Below, in pieces: positions 16,201-23,923 of a DNA stretch of 64,000 bases. Under the pieces are notes generated by a model that was not told where the DNA came from, made no database searches, and was given only the letters and a program-made list of their open reading frames with translations. The DNA is from JAVBWO01 sp036677375 (GTDB taxonomy: Bacteria; Bacillota; Dehalobacteriia; UBA4068; UBA4997). Within the stretch, counting starts at the first letter, position 1, and each line of letters begins with the position of its first letter. Made by a program: the position numbers and the translations under genes. The stretch is from NCBI GenBank assembly GCA_036677375.1, contig JAVBWO010000028.1, positions 1 to 64,000 on the forward strand. The letters are read 5' to 3'.

Positions 16201-18653
16201 GCAACGGCGGCACCGTCACACAAGAAGACGGTACGGCAGCCCCCGTAATTGCGGTCACCATTGCAACAGGGGAAACATTGGTCCAACCTACGGCGGCAAA
16301 AACCAGTTACGGCTCCAGCACCTATACGCTTGAGGGCTGGGTGACGGGAGACGGCTCATTCTGGAATTTCGATCTTCCCGTCACGGCAAGTATGACCCTT
16401 ACCGCCAGCTGGACGGAGTTGCCCTTCACGGTTCTCAAAGAGGGCGTCTATGAGATCCCCGACCTGGCGACACTGGAAGAGCTGCGGGATAGCGTTAACG
16501 CCGGTAATAAATACGCTCCGACCACTCAGGATGGCGTCACCACTACCTACACCTTCCGCCTCACCGGCGATATCGAGCTGCCAGCCGACTGGACCGCTAT
16601 CGGCAAGGAATCTCTCAAGGGGCAAGGCTTCAGAGGCACTTTTGATGGCAACGGCTATACCATCACCTTAAACAACAACCAGACCCATTCTTTATTCGGT
16701 TCGATCGGTGCGGACGGCACGGTGAAAAACCTCAAGATCGCAGGGAATCAGGTGAAAGGTGTCAAAGCCGGAATTAGTTATGACTGCAGCCTTGGCGGAA
16801 TAATCGATAATTGCGAGGTATCGGCTAAGCTTTATAACTGCTCCGCCGGTATTGCCTATTATTCGTCCGGCGGCAAATTTACCAACTGTACGATTAAGAG
16901 CGGCAGCGTCATCAGTGGCGATATGCTGGCGGTCGGCATTGTGGCGATCGCCAGCAGCGGTGATCCCCTTTATGCCCAAAACTGCGTTGTGGAAGACGGA
17001 GTAACCATCAGCGGTACCAGCGACGCTGGTACTGGTGGCGTTAACGGCATAGCTGGTATTGTAGGCTATGCCTGCGGTACCATCGAGGACTGCTCTAACG
17101 GCGCGGATATCTATGCCTCCCATCCAGCCGGTGCTCAGGGCGTGGGCGGTATCGTGGGTCATACCAATTCGGTGGCTCCTGTGAATATCATAAACTGTAA
17201 AAATACAGGGGATATCCATACCAACGGTGGCTATGTCGGCGGTTTAGCCGGAGCCAACGGTGGCCGGCCCATCAATGTTATCAATTCCTACAGCACCGGC
17301 AACGTGACAGCCACAGGCACCGTTGGTAACGTGGGCGGTCTGGTCGGGTATGACTTTGCTTATGACACCTTACCTGTCAATATTACCAATTCCTATTGCA
17401 CCGGTGACGTAACTGCTCTTAACGCTGTGGGTAACGTCGGCGGTTTACTTGGTTATAGCAGCGGGTATTACTCGTCCATCAAAGATACTATTTCCCCAGC
17501 CTATATAACCAATTCCTACTGGTACGGCCAAACCATATCCGCTTCGGCCGGCGCAACCACTGTGGGCGGAATCGTTGGGGATGCCAACACCGACCAGACG
17601 AAACCTACCATTGTCACCGTCTGTTATTACGGCGTGAAGGGTTCGGAAGAATTGACCGATCTCAGCGATCCTTTCGATGAAAATGGCACGACCGAACTGC
17701 CCGGCAGTGCTTTCCCAAGTGGCAAGGCGGCCTATCTTCTGGACGGAGGTACGGACATCCATAACAATATTTGGACACAGGACATGAAAAGCGGCTATCC
17801 CATCCTGGGCGAGCCCTCTTACTACCCTCTCAGCCTGAGCAGCAACGCCAACGGCACCTTGACGGTTGACGGCACAAGCCAACACACCTATCAAGGCGAA
17901 GGTAATACGGTTCAGTTGGCAGCGACGCCTGCGGCCTATGCCGATAACCAGCGCTTCGGCCCGCAATATGCTTATGTGCTCACCGGCGTCACAGTGAAGG
18001 ATGCAAGCGGAGCCGAGCTGCCCTGCGGCTTAAGCGACCTCACCTTTACCATGCCGGAAGGCGGGGCTACAGCGGAAGCGCTTTTTGAGCTTCAGCAAGT
18101 TGGATTCCACCAACGGCCTACAGATCCGTTACCCTCCGACAACGAAAACGAAGGAACCGGCGGTAACGGCACCGGAGAAGGCACGGGTGAAGGGGAAGGC
18201 ACCGGCACAGGCCAAGGTACGGGTGAAGGTAACAACACAGGGAATAACACAGGCGAAGGCGACAACCAAGGCCAAGGCGGTTTCAACGATCAGACCACAA
18301 CGGATGATTCCGTAACTGTACTTGCTCCTGTAAGCGGCGGCGAGCAAGCTCCGGAAACGGTTCAAGTTGTCGCTCCTGTTGCAGATGAAACTCAGGTCAA
18401 ACAAGATACGCAGGATCAAAATGATCCGGTTCCGGAAGGCGGCTCCAGTCAAGAAGGCTCAGCAGGGCAACTGGGAGAGGAAGAACAACCGCAGGAATCA
18501 AAGCAGGAGCCAAATCGTCCTACGGTTTTCGAAGTAATGAAAAAGACAGCGAAGGAAAATCCGCTGCTTATCGTCTTTGTGGCGGTTGCAGTTTCGGGAC
18601 TTGCTGTTTTAGGCGGCTTCAGCAGATACAAGAGATATAAAAGGAGCAAATAA
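10281..18653 (+). CDS. giant GLUG-repeat surface protein with InlB-type repeats and C-terminal membrane anchor
   Basis: A 2790-residue exported protein starting at GTG behind AAAGGGGG. The signal peptide is at 1-28. Residues 67-126 hold ten SDDGT repeats. GLUG-type repeats (GGIVGY/GGIAG with N-C/T-x-F units) fill about 270-790, 1090-1650 and 2120-2440. Between the last two blocks, about 1810-2040, lie three InlB/Listeria-Bacteroides-type repeats ending TGWYTDQN and LTLYAGW. A Gly/Thr/Glu-rich linker at 2620-2675 leads to one membrane helix at about 2760-2782 and a basic tail (RYKRYKRSK). There is no LPXTG motif. GLUG and InlB repeats are beta-rich surface modules found in adhesins and ligand-binding proteins. 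Its place inside a B12-controlled operon suggests a scaffold or capture role rather than host adhesion, but this is inference. Confidence 0.88.
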   Translation: MKKVNKFLSCIVCTALLFSQMSPAVYALNEPSITQEYETGYDIESSGTGSNEEVSGNTTVSSEKIVSDDGTTSDDGTASDDGTASDDGTASDDGTTSDDGTTSDDGTASDDGTSSDDGTSSDDGTVANPETPTADKLVQAMIDALPDPETVSEDDDALLGQCLVILAAYAALTQEEQALVDTSRLDQIMTILVPVPITLMDQAALWQGSGTSEDPFQISDAAGLSALVTSLNESGDEINGYSAIYFKLTDNITLSSTWMPIGTATNPFKGTFDGNGQTISGLVIGSVQTSAEGDYQGLFGYSTGTIQNLTVTGNIYSAGNYVGGIVGYTTGTVANCTFGSEGMASTVKGQEYVGGIAGYSTAQTNSNQTNYGAISGEQYVGGIIGQCAGHFGPYYKDNNNYAVTNYGAVSGGSDIGGVLGCLSGSSSRLYCSANGSITNYGAITGTIENTGGIIGYLEGYLRGASSSTNYKFDGTVKNSGKITGTASVGGIIGKSASDVSNGSYFGTNAALINDITGLNGDEAGVSGTEYVGGIIGYCGGSLVPYYQYENSSAVQATGNYAGGIAGYMLGDISGGSYKTLNTGNITGASYIGGIAGYIQSTLSVGSGIMENSGVITGTGDNVGGIAGQVDGYIRLSGSGSMTNNGTVTAAGSNAGGITGSAGSYIQNNGAGTIQNNGDVSGTANIGGIAGLGKGNVQVTGAGLLQNTGAITATGNNAGGMIGQLAGIGLIVDKICVSDGTVSGASNVGGIVGFVSGNATISHSFNNIQPVATGAGGVLGALAGGIAEDTEGSANTLTVAGCYSYVVKDSAVVELPLAGDTDAAVTDSYYLVADTYSGTDNAAKTAEDFRYGALAYTMDKGGAEARDNVWGQKLGTDAVPVFLSTEHPAVYKIGVTQNASDGISVKPVAPDDAAWKVYDVLTYVNKGTVVPLKATGLAEADELVFRPIDTVYEDNAEGALHGSYTLIVNTQDITVTYAKEVKVAADNAWYGTGEANSFVVSTEADLVGLKELVNNDGVDFSEKTVTLGADITLTASYWTPIGTQEHPFSGTFAAGQNGDNYFKITGFAVEVSANNQGLFGCLKDAKVQNLSVSGFNIGGSKLGGIAGIAVDSVFDNCRNGVALTGTDNVGGIVGNTSGCTFSNCANHAAVTGNGSSTGGIAGTATDRSLTSCINYAAVNGKDNVGGIVGSVSGSTFESCGNHGAVTGSGSGTGGMAGTAGNGHFTSCTNHAAVNGKDNVGGTVGNASGGTFESCSNNATVTGSGSNTGGITGEGGGGIFTNCVNASTVSGADNVGGVIGNGATAATLSDCYNQTAGTVTGAGSYTGGVAGSLTGAATLTDCYNAGTVTGNTGTGGVAGYAKAGSLANMPIFLRCYNKTGASVMGSGNYTGGVAGQISNYSRLTDCYNAGSATGSDYTGGVAGTLGTYAELTNCYNAGSVIGGNNSGGVAGTLGASAQPVNCYNDVTGTVTGSGTYTGGVFGTLNKVVSEVSGLYNAGAVTGSGTYTGGVFGCVAAGSNDYISLCYNGMTGTVSSSGGYAAGVAGYVMGSWNYMSGASESHLNRCYNLGNVTGTGEDTYAAGISGSNYYVYAYVADCFNYGAVTAADAAHVAAISAAGYHYNNNNYYLGGSLSATVDGLPVLVEQPLDAQYTIKKSAAEFANGTTAYLLDKGGADDRTENWGQGDSFPVPADSAHPALYKLSITMTGPADGFIASATEGQPLPTVNGIKWGESAVPADGVLLAYSAQGVLTTLSYTLKDGYLLDQVTATAQSGTGCGGSLNESAKTFSFTMPEGQDAAVTATFTPIPTDPDATFTVTFDAKGGTWPDGSTTQSQAVRAGKRASAPEVPSYDGGLLTSLTFTGWYTDQNCTVPYNFTATVKSDMTLYAGWQQADRYQVTFDAGDGSFPGGKTQTMIVNSGDLVTEPTAPTRSGHNFRGWYTDQECLRLYDFSMPVTGNLTLYAGWAAEGTCVVIFDGNGGTVTQEDGTAAPVIAVTIATGETLVQPTAAKTSYGSSTYTLEGWVTGDGSFWNFDLPVTASMTLTASWTELPFTVLKEGVYEIPDLATLEELRDSVNAGNKYAPTTQDGVTTTYTFRLTGDIELPADWTAIGKESLKGQGFRGTFDGNGYTITLNNNQTHSLFGSIGADGTVKNLKIAGNQVKGVKAGISYDCSLGGIIDNCEVSAKLYNCSAGIAYYSSGGKFTNCTIKSGSVISGDMLAVGIVAIASSGDPLYAQNCVVEDGVTISGTSDAGTGGVNGIAGIVGYACGTIEDCSNGADIYASHPAGAQGVGGIVGHTNSVAPVNIINCKNTGDIHTNGGYVGGLAGANGGRPINVINSYSTGNVTATGTVGNVGGLVGYDFAYDTLPVNITNSYCTGDVTALNAVGNVGGLLGYSSGYYSSIKDTISPAYITNSYWYGQTISASAGATTVGGIVGDANTDQTKPTIVTVCYYGVKGSEELTDLSDPFDENGTTELPGSAFPSGKAAYLLDGGTDIHNNIWTQDMKSGYPILGEPSYYPLSLSSNANGTLTVDGTSQHTYQGEGNTVQLAATPAAYADNQRFGPQYAYVLTGVTVKDASGAELPCGLSDLTFTMPEGGATAEALFELQQVGFHQRPTDPLPSDNENEGTGGNGTGEGTGEGEGTGTGQGTGEGNNTGNNTGEGDNQGQGGFNDQTTTDDSVTVLAPVSGGEQAPETVQVVAPVADETQVKQDTQDQNDPVPEGGSSQEGSAGQLGEEEQPQESKQEPNRPTVFEVMKKTAKENPLLIVFVAVAVSGLAVLGGFSRYKRYKRSK
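10479..10658 (+). repeat. ten tandem 18-bp repeats coding SDDGT-x
   Basis: The unit TCCGATGACGGAACTRCC is repeated ten times without gaps, coding Ser-Asp-Asp-Gly-Thr plus Ala, Thr, Ser or Val. Near-identical copies at DNA level point to recent slippage expansion. The repeat forms an acidic flexible stalk, which may bind calcium, just after the signal peptide of the giant surface protein. Confidence 0.97.
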
Positions 18654-18664
18654 CCTTACAACCT

Positions 18665-18697
18665 GATACCGGGCGCACTTTAGGTGCGTCCGGTATC
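18665..18697 (+). other. intercistronic hairpin in the surface-protein operon
   Basis: GATACCGG-GCGCAC pairs with GTGCG-TCCGGTATC around TTTAG. No T-run follows, so it is more likely an mRNA-stabilising or processing stem than a terminator. It lies in the 86-base gap before the next SLH gene. Confidence 0.6.
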
Positions 18698-18738
18698 GCC
18701 GCATCTGAAATTTAACGTTTTGAATCAAGGGAGGAACC

Positions 18739-21222
18739 ATGATGAAAAAAACTATGTTGCTTGTTTTATCCTTGTTTTTGTTGCTGACTCTGGCTGTGCC
18801 GGCTTTCGCGGTCTCAGAAAACGATCCGGACTGGCAGTCGGCCGCCGAGACGCCTTCTTTTACAGTTAGGCTGGAAGACGGTACGCCGCTTGCGGCCCAG
18901 GACAGCGGCTCTCAACAATGGCTGCTTGTGCCGAAAGGGGTGGACCGTATCCGGCTCAGCATTAATCCTTCCGGCAGTGTCAAAGATTATTATTCCCGTG
19001 CTGAAATCGCGCCTGAGAATGGCAACAATTATCTTTTATCTTTTAGCGATACCAGGTTAAGTGGGGATAATCTCGCTTCGTTCAATAAAGTGTTAAGTAC
19101 TTATATCTTATTAGGGGAAAAAGCCCCTGGTAAAATACTTGATTATGGAATGTATCATACCGGCGCCTACAGTTATGTCTCATTCGGCGCCAACAACGAA
19201 GCTTCGGTTAATTTGAAAATTTGCTGGCAGGTGGATCTGCCTCAGCCTCAAAACCTTACGATTAAGGGCGCCGTTTTTTATACGCCTTTTTCCGATCAGG
19301 ATCTCGAACACCAATATGTTTTGGATAAAGGTTCCAATAAAGCGGTATTCACCTTCACCGCCAGCTCTAATACAGAAAATGTATATCTAGAGGATGCGGA
19401 CGGCAAAACTGTCACCAATGCGGTTAAGGTGGAAAACGGCGTCTACAGCTTTACCATCAGGGAGCAGGATTTCGGCGATACGGAGACATTGACCCGTTAT
19501 CTCGTATTGGAGAATACCAAGGGATATGAGCAATCCATTGCATTTACGGGCGCGCGCCGGCTGGTGAACACCCCGGATCAGGTGGTAGATTATCTTTGCA
19601 TCGGCTCTCAGTACAGCGACGGCGGCAACCAATTGACCGGTATCTACGGCCTGTACCCAGAAAAATCGCTGATCGGGCGGGGTTATTGGTGGTCTCCCAT
19701 CAGCCTGGGCAATTTCGGCGGTTCTATCACTTATTATTATGAAGACGCCATCACAAATGATCCCCATAATCCCTATGGCATCGATTTTATCGTTTACGGC
19801 AACTCCAACGGCGGTTCCGGGTTCTCCGAACCGGGAAATGTCCTGGTTTCAAAAGACGGCAAAACCTGGTATACCCTGGCCGGCTCAGACCATTATGAGG
19901 ACGGCACCAAATGGGATTATCAGGTCATATATACGAAAGAAAAAGACGGCAGCACCAGCGCAAATGGTGCTAATCTGCCATTTTATCAGTATCCAAGCCC
20001 AGAAAACTATCCCCTGCACCAATGGTCGGAAGAAGACAAAGATCACATGATGGTGTCCGGTGTGCTTTTACCCTTCCTCAGCAGCGGTAATGCCGCTTTT
20101 CCCGCCTTCGGTTACGCGGATGTTCATACCAACAGTTCGACGGCCTGGGGTACCGGGGAGCTTGTCACCGTAGATTGCCTGGCGAAAGACCCCTATCTCT
20201 CGGTGACCAACAGAAGTGCCGGGCTTATTGCGCCCGAAAACGCCGACAAACTGTATGAGGGGGCGGGGGACTGCTTCGATCTGGATTGGGCAGTGGATAA
20301 GAGCGGCCTGCCAGTCGGTATTTCCGAGATCCATTATATTAAAGTACAGTCCGCTTCACTGACTTTGGGATGCGGCGGTATCGGAGAAAAGTCCACCGAG
20401 GTCAACGTGGTTACACCTGTGATGGGAAATGCCGTCGCCGTAGGAGTGAGCACGCCGCCCGCTCAGATCTCTGTGGCCGGGGTGGCGCTATCGCTTAAAC
20501 CTGACGTTTATGAATACACCGCTGCCGTAAAGGGTCCATTTACCGTGGAGGTGAAGACAGCCGCTGAGACCAATGTCTATATCAACAATTTGAGGGCTTT
20601 CTCCCGGGACTTTGCGGTAGCCCCCGCAAAAGGGATCATCCGCGTGATCGTGCAGAATGGCATCAAAGAACCGCTGATTTATTATATTACAGTAAACAGC
20701 GAACCGCTGACGCAGCAAGACGCGGTAGCTGCCCTTACGGCGGCGGCACAAAATGGCGCTTCTTTATCCGACGGACCCATGAACCGCGCTATGCTGATTG
20801 CGGCGTTGTATCAGCTGTCGGGCGACCCGGAGCCAGGCGCCACAGATTTGAAAGATCTGCCCATGAGTTTTTGGTACTCCAAACCTGTGGCCTGGGCAGC
20901 GGCAAAAGGCATCTTAAAAGGCACTGAGGCCGGTTACGAGCCTGAGGGTAAAATCACCCGTGAACAACTTATCACCATGCTTTACCGGTATGCGGACTTT
21001 TTGGGCCGCGATACTTCCATTAGCGCAAGCCTCTCCGCCTATCAGGATTCCCCAAAGATTTCTGCATGGGCCCTTGACGCTATGGGTTGGGCCTTGTGCA
21101 CCGGCATAATCACCGGAAGCAGCAATCATGACCTTGATCCTGACGGCGACATAAACAAAGCACAGGCGGCAGTGTTCCTTCAAAGATTTTTTGAAAAAAT
21201 GGTACCCCAAGTCGAAAATTGA
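18739..21222 (+). CDS. large secreted SLH-domain protein of unknown function
   Basis: An 827-residue exported protein. Signal peptide at 1-25 (ends PAFAV). Residues about 30-270 look like beta-sandwich material without a family I recognise. About 290-560 contains FGGSITYYYEDAI, NPYGIDFIVYGNS and EPGNVLVSKDGKTWYTLAGS, a pattern I associate with extracellular proteins described only as cell-surface domain proteins. About 570-660 resembles a cadherin-like beta domain. The C-terminal 170 residues are SLH repeats (FWYSKPVAWAAAKGIL, ISAWALDAMGWALCTGII). A good ribosome site GGGAGG precedes the double ATG. Like its neighbours it should sit on the cell wall; a role in corrinoid capture is suggested only by the operon. 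Confidence 0.82.
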   Translation: MMKKTMLLVLSLFLLLTLAVPAFAVSENDPDWQSAAETPSFTVRLEDGTPLAAQDSGSQQWLLVPKGVDRIRLSINPSGSVKDYYSRAEIAPENGNNYLLSFSDTRLSGDNLASFNKVLSTYILLGEKAPGKILDYGMYHTGAYSYVSFGANNEASVNLKICWQVDLPQPQNLTIKGAVFYTPFSDQDLEHQYVLDKGSNKAVFTFTASSNTENVYLEDADGKTVTNAVKVENGVYSFTIREQDFGDTETLTRYLVLENTKGYEQSIAFTGARRLVNTPDQVVDYLCIGSQYSDGGNQLTGIYGLYPEKSLIGRGYWWSPISLGNFGGSITYYYEDAITNDPHNPYGIDFIVYGNSNGGSGFSEPGNVLVSKDGKTWYTLAGSDHYEDGTKWDYQVIYTKEKDGSTSANGANLPFYQYPSPENYPLHQWSEEDKDHMMVSGVLLPFLSSGNAAFPAFGYADVHTNSSTAWGTGELVTVDCLAKDPYLSVTNRSAGLIAPENADKLYEGAGDCFDLDWAVDKSGLPVGISEIHYIKVQSASLTLGCGGIGEKSTEVNVVTPVMGNAVAVGVSTPPAQISVAGVALSLKPDVYEYTAAVKGPFTVEVKTAAETNVYINNLRAFSRDFAVAPAKGIIRVIVQNGIKEPLIYYITVNSEPLTQQDAVAALTAAAQNGASLSDGPMNRAMLIAALYQLSGDPEPGATDLKDLPMSFWYSKPVAWAAAKGILKGTEAGYEPEGKITREQLITMLYRYADFLGRDTSISASLSAYQDSPKISAWALDAMGWALCTGIITGSSNHDLDPDGDINKAQAAVFLQRFFEKMVPQVEN

Positions 21223-21272
21223 TATCGTAACCTATTTGTCGAAATTTTAAATTATACAAACAGGAGGATAAT

Positions 21273-22940
21273 ATGATAAAACATAAGACGCAAAAAGGCC
21301 TGCTTTTGCTTTTGATGACTGTCCTGATCCTTAGTCTGTCCGCCACCGCCTATGCTGTAACGCCGCAAGGATTGGACGCGGCTATTTCAGACACGGCGGC
21401 CTATCTATATCAAACGGTACAAGATCCGCAAGTAGGATCTGTCGGCGGCGAATGGACGGTTTTAGGCTTGGCTCGTTCGGGCTACAAAATACCGGAAGCT
21501 TATTACAGCCAATATTACGCTACGGTGGAGACCTATGTAAAAGCCTGCCAGGGAGTACTGCATGAAAAAAAATATACGGAATATTCCCGCCTAGCGGTGG
21601 CGCTGACCGCTATCGGCAAAGATCCCCGGGATGTGGCCGGATACAACCTGCTTACACCTTTGGGTGATTATGATAAAACCATCTGGCAGGGGCTCAACGG
21701 TCCCATCTGGGCGCTGATGGCGCTGGATTCCGGCAGCTATCCCATGCCCCAGAATCCGGACGCCAAAACCCAGGCCACGCGGGACAAATATATCGACCGT
21801 ATTTTGGCATGCCAGTTGCCAGACGGCGGATTTTCCCTTTTCGGCGGCACGGCGGCGGCTTCTTCAAGCGATCAGATCTCCGACCCGGACATTACCAGCA
21901 TGGCGCTGCAAGCCCTTGCCAAATACCAAGACCGCACGGACGTGAAAAAGGTCACCGGGGAAGCGGTGGCCTGCTTATCCAAACTGCAGAAGGACAACGG
22001 CGGCTACGCAAGCTGGGGCACAGTAAACTCCGAAAGTTGTGCTCAGGTGATTGTGGCCCTATGCGAGCTGGGGATTCCCCTTGACGACCCGCGGTTTGTT
22101 AAGAATAGCAATACCTTGTTGGACAATCTTTTGACCTTTTATCAGCCCGGTCAGGGATTCCTGCATACTTCGGAGGGCAGCGGCGTAAACCAAATGGCGA
22201 CCGAACAGGCTCTTTATAGTCTGGTTGCCATACAGCGTACCCACGCGGGCAAAAACAGCCTGTACCGTATGAGCGACGCCATCAAAATCACCGGAGCAGC
22301 CAGCGGGGAACAGACAGAAGCTACGGGCCTGCCAGGTAAGCATGCCGACATTAAAACCATGCCTGTGATTGATGCGGATAAAACTTTCTCCGATATTAAA
22401 GGACATAAGAACCAAACCGCTATCGAGGCGCTGGCGGCCCGTGGCATCATAAGCGGCACAACCGATACGGCCTTTGATCCCAACGTCACCATGACGCGCG
22501 CCGAATTTGCCGCCATTGTGGTGCGGGGATTCGGCTTAGCCCCCAAGGCAACCGACCGGTTTAGCGACGTCCCTGCCCATAGCTGGTATGCCCCCTATGT
22601 GGGTACAGCCGATACCTATGAAATTATCAAGGGCGCCTCTTCTGCCACATTCAATCCCTTTGGCGCCATCACCCGGGAAGAAGCCGCCACCATGGTTGCA
22701 CGAGGGGCAAAGCTTGCCGGATTGGATACCGCGATGGATGATGGCACGGTACGAGATATACTGGCTCAGTTCGGCGATTACATCACCGTCTCCCATTGGG
22801 CGCGGGCTTCGTTAGCCTTTTGTTATCGTGAGGGTATTCTTTCCCAGACGGATATGGCAATCCAGCCCAAGGTCGCCGTCAGGCGCTGTGAAATGGCTGA
22901 AATGCTTTTTTCCATGTTGGAGGCGTCCAATCTTATTTAA
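21273..22940 (+). CDS. alpha/alpha-toroid (prenyltransferase/transcobalamin-like) protein with SLH anchor
   Basis: A 555-residue exported protein. Signal peptide at 1-28. Residues about 32-330 form repeated helical hairpins with the QLPDGGFSLFGG and NGGYASWGTVNSESCAQV motifs of the alpha6/alpha6 toroid shared by prenyltransferases, terpene cyclases and the cobalamin-binding N domain of transcobalamin and intrinsic factor. No DxDD or zinc ligands typical of the enzymes were seen, which favours a binding role. Residues 368-555 hold three SLH repeats (TFSDIKGHKNQTAI, FSDVPAHSWYAPYV and a third). The next gene, 14 bases on, encodes a DUF4430 domain, the other half of the transcobalamin fold. Cobalamin binding is inferred from fold and regulation. 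Confidence 0.85.
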   Translation: MIKHKTQKGLLLLLMTVLILSLSATAYAVTPQGLDAAISDTAAYLYQTVQDPQVGSVGGEWTVLGLARSGYKIPEAYYSQYYATVETYVKACQGVLHEKKYTEYSRLAVALTAIGKDPRDVAGYNLLTPLGDYDKTIWQGLNGPIWALMALDSGSYPMPQNPDAKTQATRDKYIDRILACQLPDGGFSLFGGTAAASSSDQISDPDITSMALQALAKYQDRTDVKKVTGEAVACLSKLQKDNGGYASWGTVNSESCAQVIVALCELGIPLDDPRFVKNSNTLLDNLLTFYQPGQGFLHTSEGSGVNQMATEQALYSLVAIQRTHAGKNSLYRMSDAIKITGAASGEQTEATGLPGKHADIKTMPVIDADKTFSDIKGHKNQTAIEALAARGIISGTTDTAFDPNVTMTRAEFAAIVVRGFGLAPKATDRFSDVPAHSWYAPYVGTADTYEIIKGASSATFNPFGAITREEAATMVARGAKLAGLDTAMDDGTVRDILAQFGDYITVSHWARASLAFCYREGILSQTDMAIQPKVAVRRCEMAEMLFSMLEASNLI

Positions 22941-22954
22941 AGAGGTGAAAAAAT

Positions 22955-23923
22955 TTGAAAAAATATAAAGGGAAGCTCATTACCGCCCTGATGATCCTTT
23001 TCGTCCTTGCCGGTATCTTCTGGTGGGGCGGCAACGCCCCCGGTCTGCGCGGATTGCCTTCCGCTGCTTCTGATTCTCCTGCCACCACCGTATCTGATAA
23101 CATTACCCCGGCACCGGATACCCCAACGGATCAGCAAACTGATGAAGATAAAGCCAAGAAACAAGGAACCGGGCAAGAAGCAACATCAGACGGGACATCC
23201 TCCCCGACAACGGCAAAATCAGTCTCTGTGAATGCTTCCGGCAAAGCGTCACCTACTGCCAACGCTGCCGCAGCACCCGGTTCCGACAGCAAGCGTCCCC
23301 TTACCGGTGACGAGAAGCTGGAGCTGGCGGCCTCCCTTGCCGGCGGCACCTCTTCCGAGGGTGTGGAGCAAGGTTCCTCTGCGTATTCCGCTCAACAGGG
23401 CATGGTCATCAATGAGGCTACCGGCAAAGATAAATATCTCACAGCCCCGGTGCCGGAGGGCAAGCCGGTCCCCGTGGAGCCGCAGGATGCGGTCATCGGC
23501 ACAACAGCTTACACTTGCACCCTGTCGGTGCGCTGTGACACGATCCTGGATAATATGGATTGGTTAGACCCGGAGAAGGTGGAGTTGGTGCCGGAGGACG
23601 GGGTCATTTTCCCTGCCACGGCAGTTACTTTCTACGAGGGGGAAAGCGTATTTAATGTTTTGCAGCGGGAAATGAAGCAAAACAAGATCCATATGGAATT
23701 TGAAAACACGCCCATTTACAACAGCGCCTACATCGAGGGTATCAAAAATATTTATGAATTTGATTGCGGAGAGCTTTCCGGCTGGATGTACAAAGTCAAC
23801 AGCTGGTTTCCCAACTACGGCTGCTCCCGCTACGTCCTGCAGGATGGAGATGTGGTGGAATGGGTCTATACCTGTGACCTCGGTATCGACGTGAACGGTT
23901 ATTATGCCGTGGGGGATCAATGA
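22955..23923 (+). CDS. membrane-anchored DUF4430 (transcobalamin C-domain-like) protein
   Basis: A 322-residue protein with one N-terminal hydrophobic helix at 8-27 that lacks a clear cleavage site and probably anchors it. Residues 30-150 are Ser/Thr/Ala/Pro-rich low-complexity linker. Residues about 185-322 contain a short beta segment and the DUF4430 domain: ESVFNVLQREM, then GWMYKVNSWFPNYG and DGDVVEWVYT. It begins 14 bases after the toroid-SLH gene and overlaps the EcfT gene by four bases, so it is translated with the transporter. It may hand corrinoid from the surface proteins to the membrane transporter. That role is an inference from order, domain and riboswitch control. Confidence 0.86.
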   Translation: MKKYKGKLITALMILFVLAGIFWWGGNAPGLRGLPSAASDSPATTVSDNITPAPDTPTDQQTDEDKAKKQGTGQEATSDGTSSPTTAKSVSVNASGKASPTANAAAAPGSDSKRPLTGDEKLELAASLAGGTSSEGVEQGSSAYSAQQGMVINEATGKDKYLTAPVPEGKPVPVEPQDAVIGTTAYTCTLSVRCDTILDNMDWLDPEKVELVPEDGVIFPATAVTFYEGESVFNVLQREMKQNKIHMEFENTPIYNSAYIEGIKNIYEFDCGELSGWMYKVNSWFPNYGCSRYVLQDGDVVEWVYTCDLGIDVNGYYAVGDQ

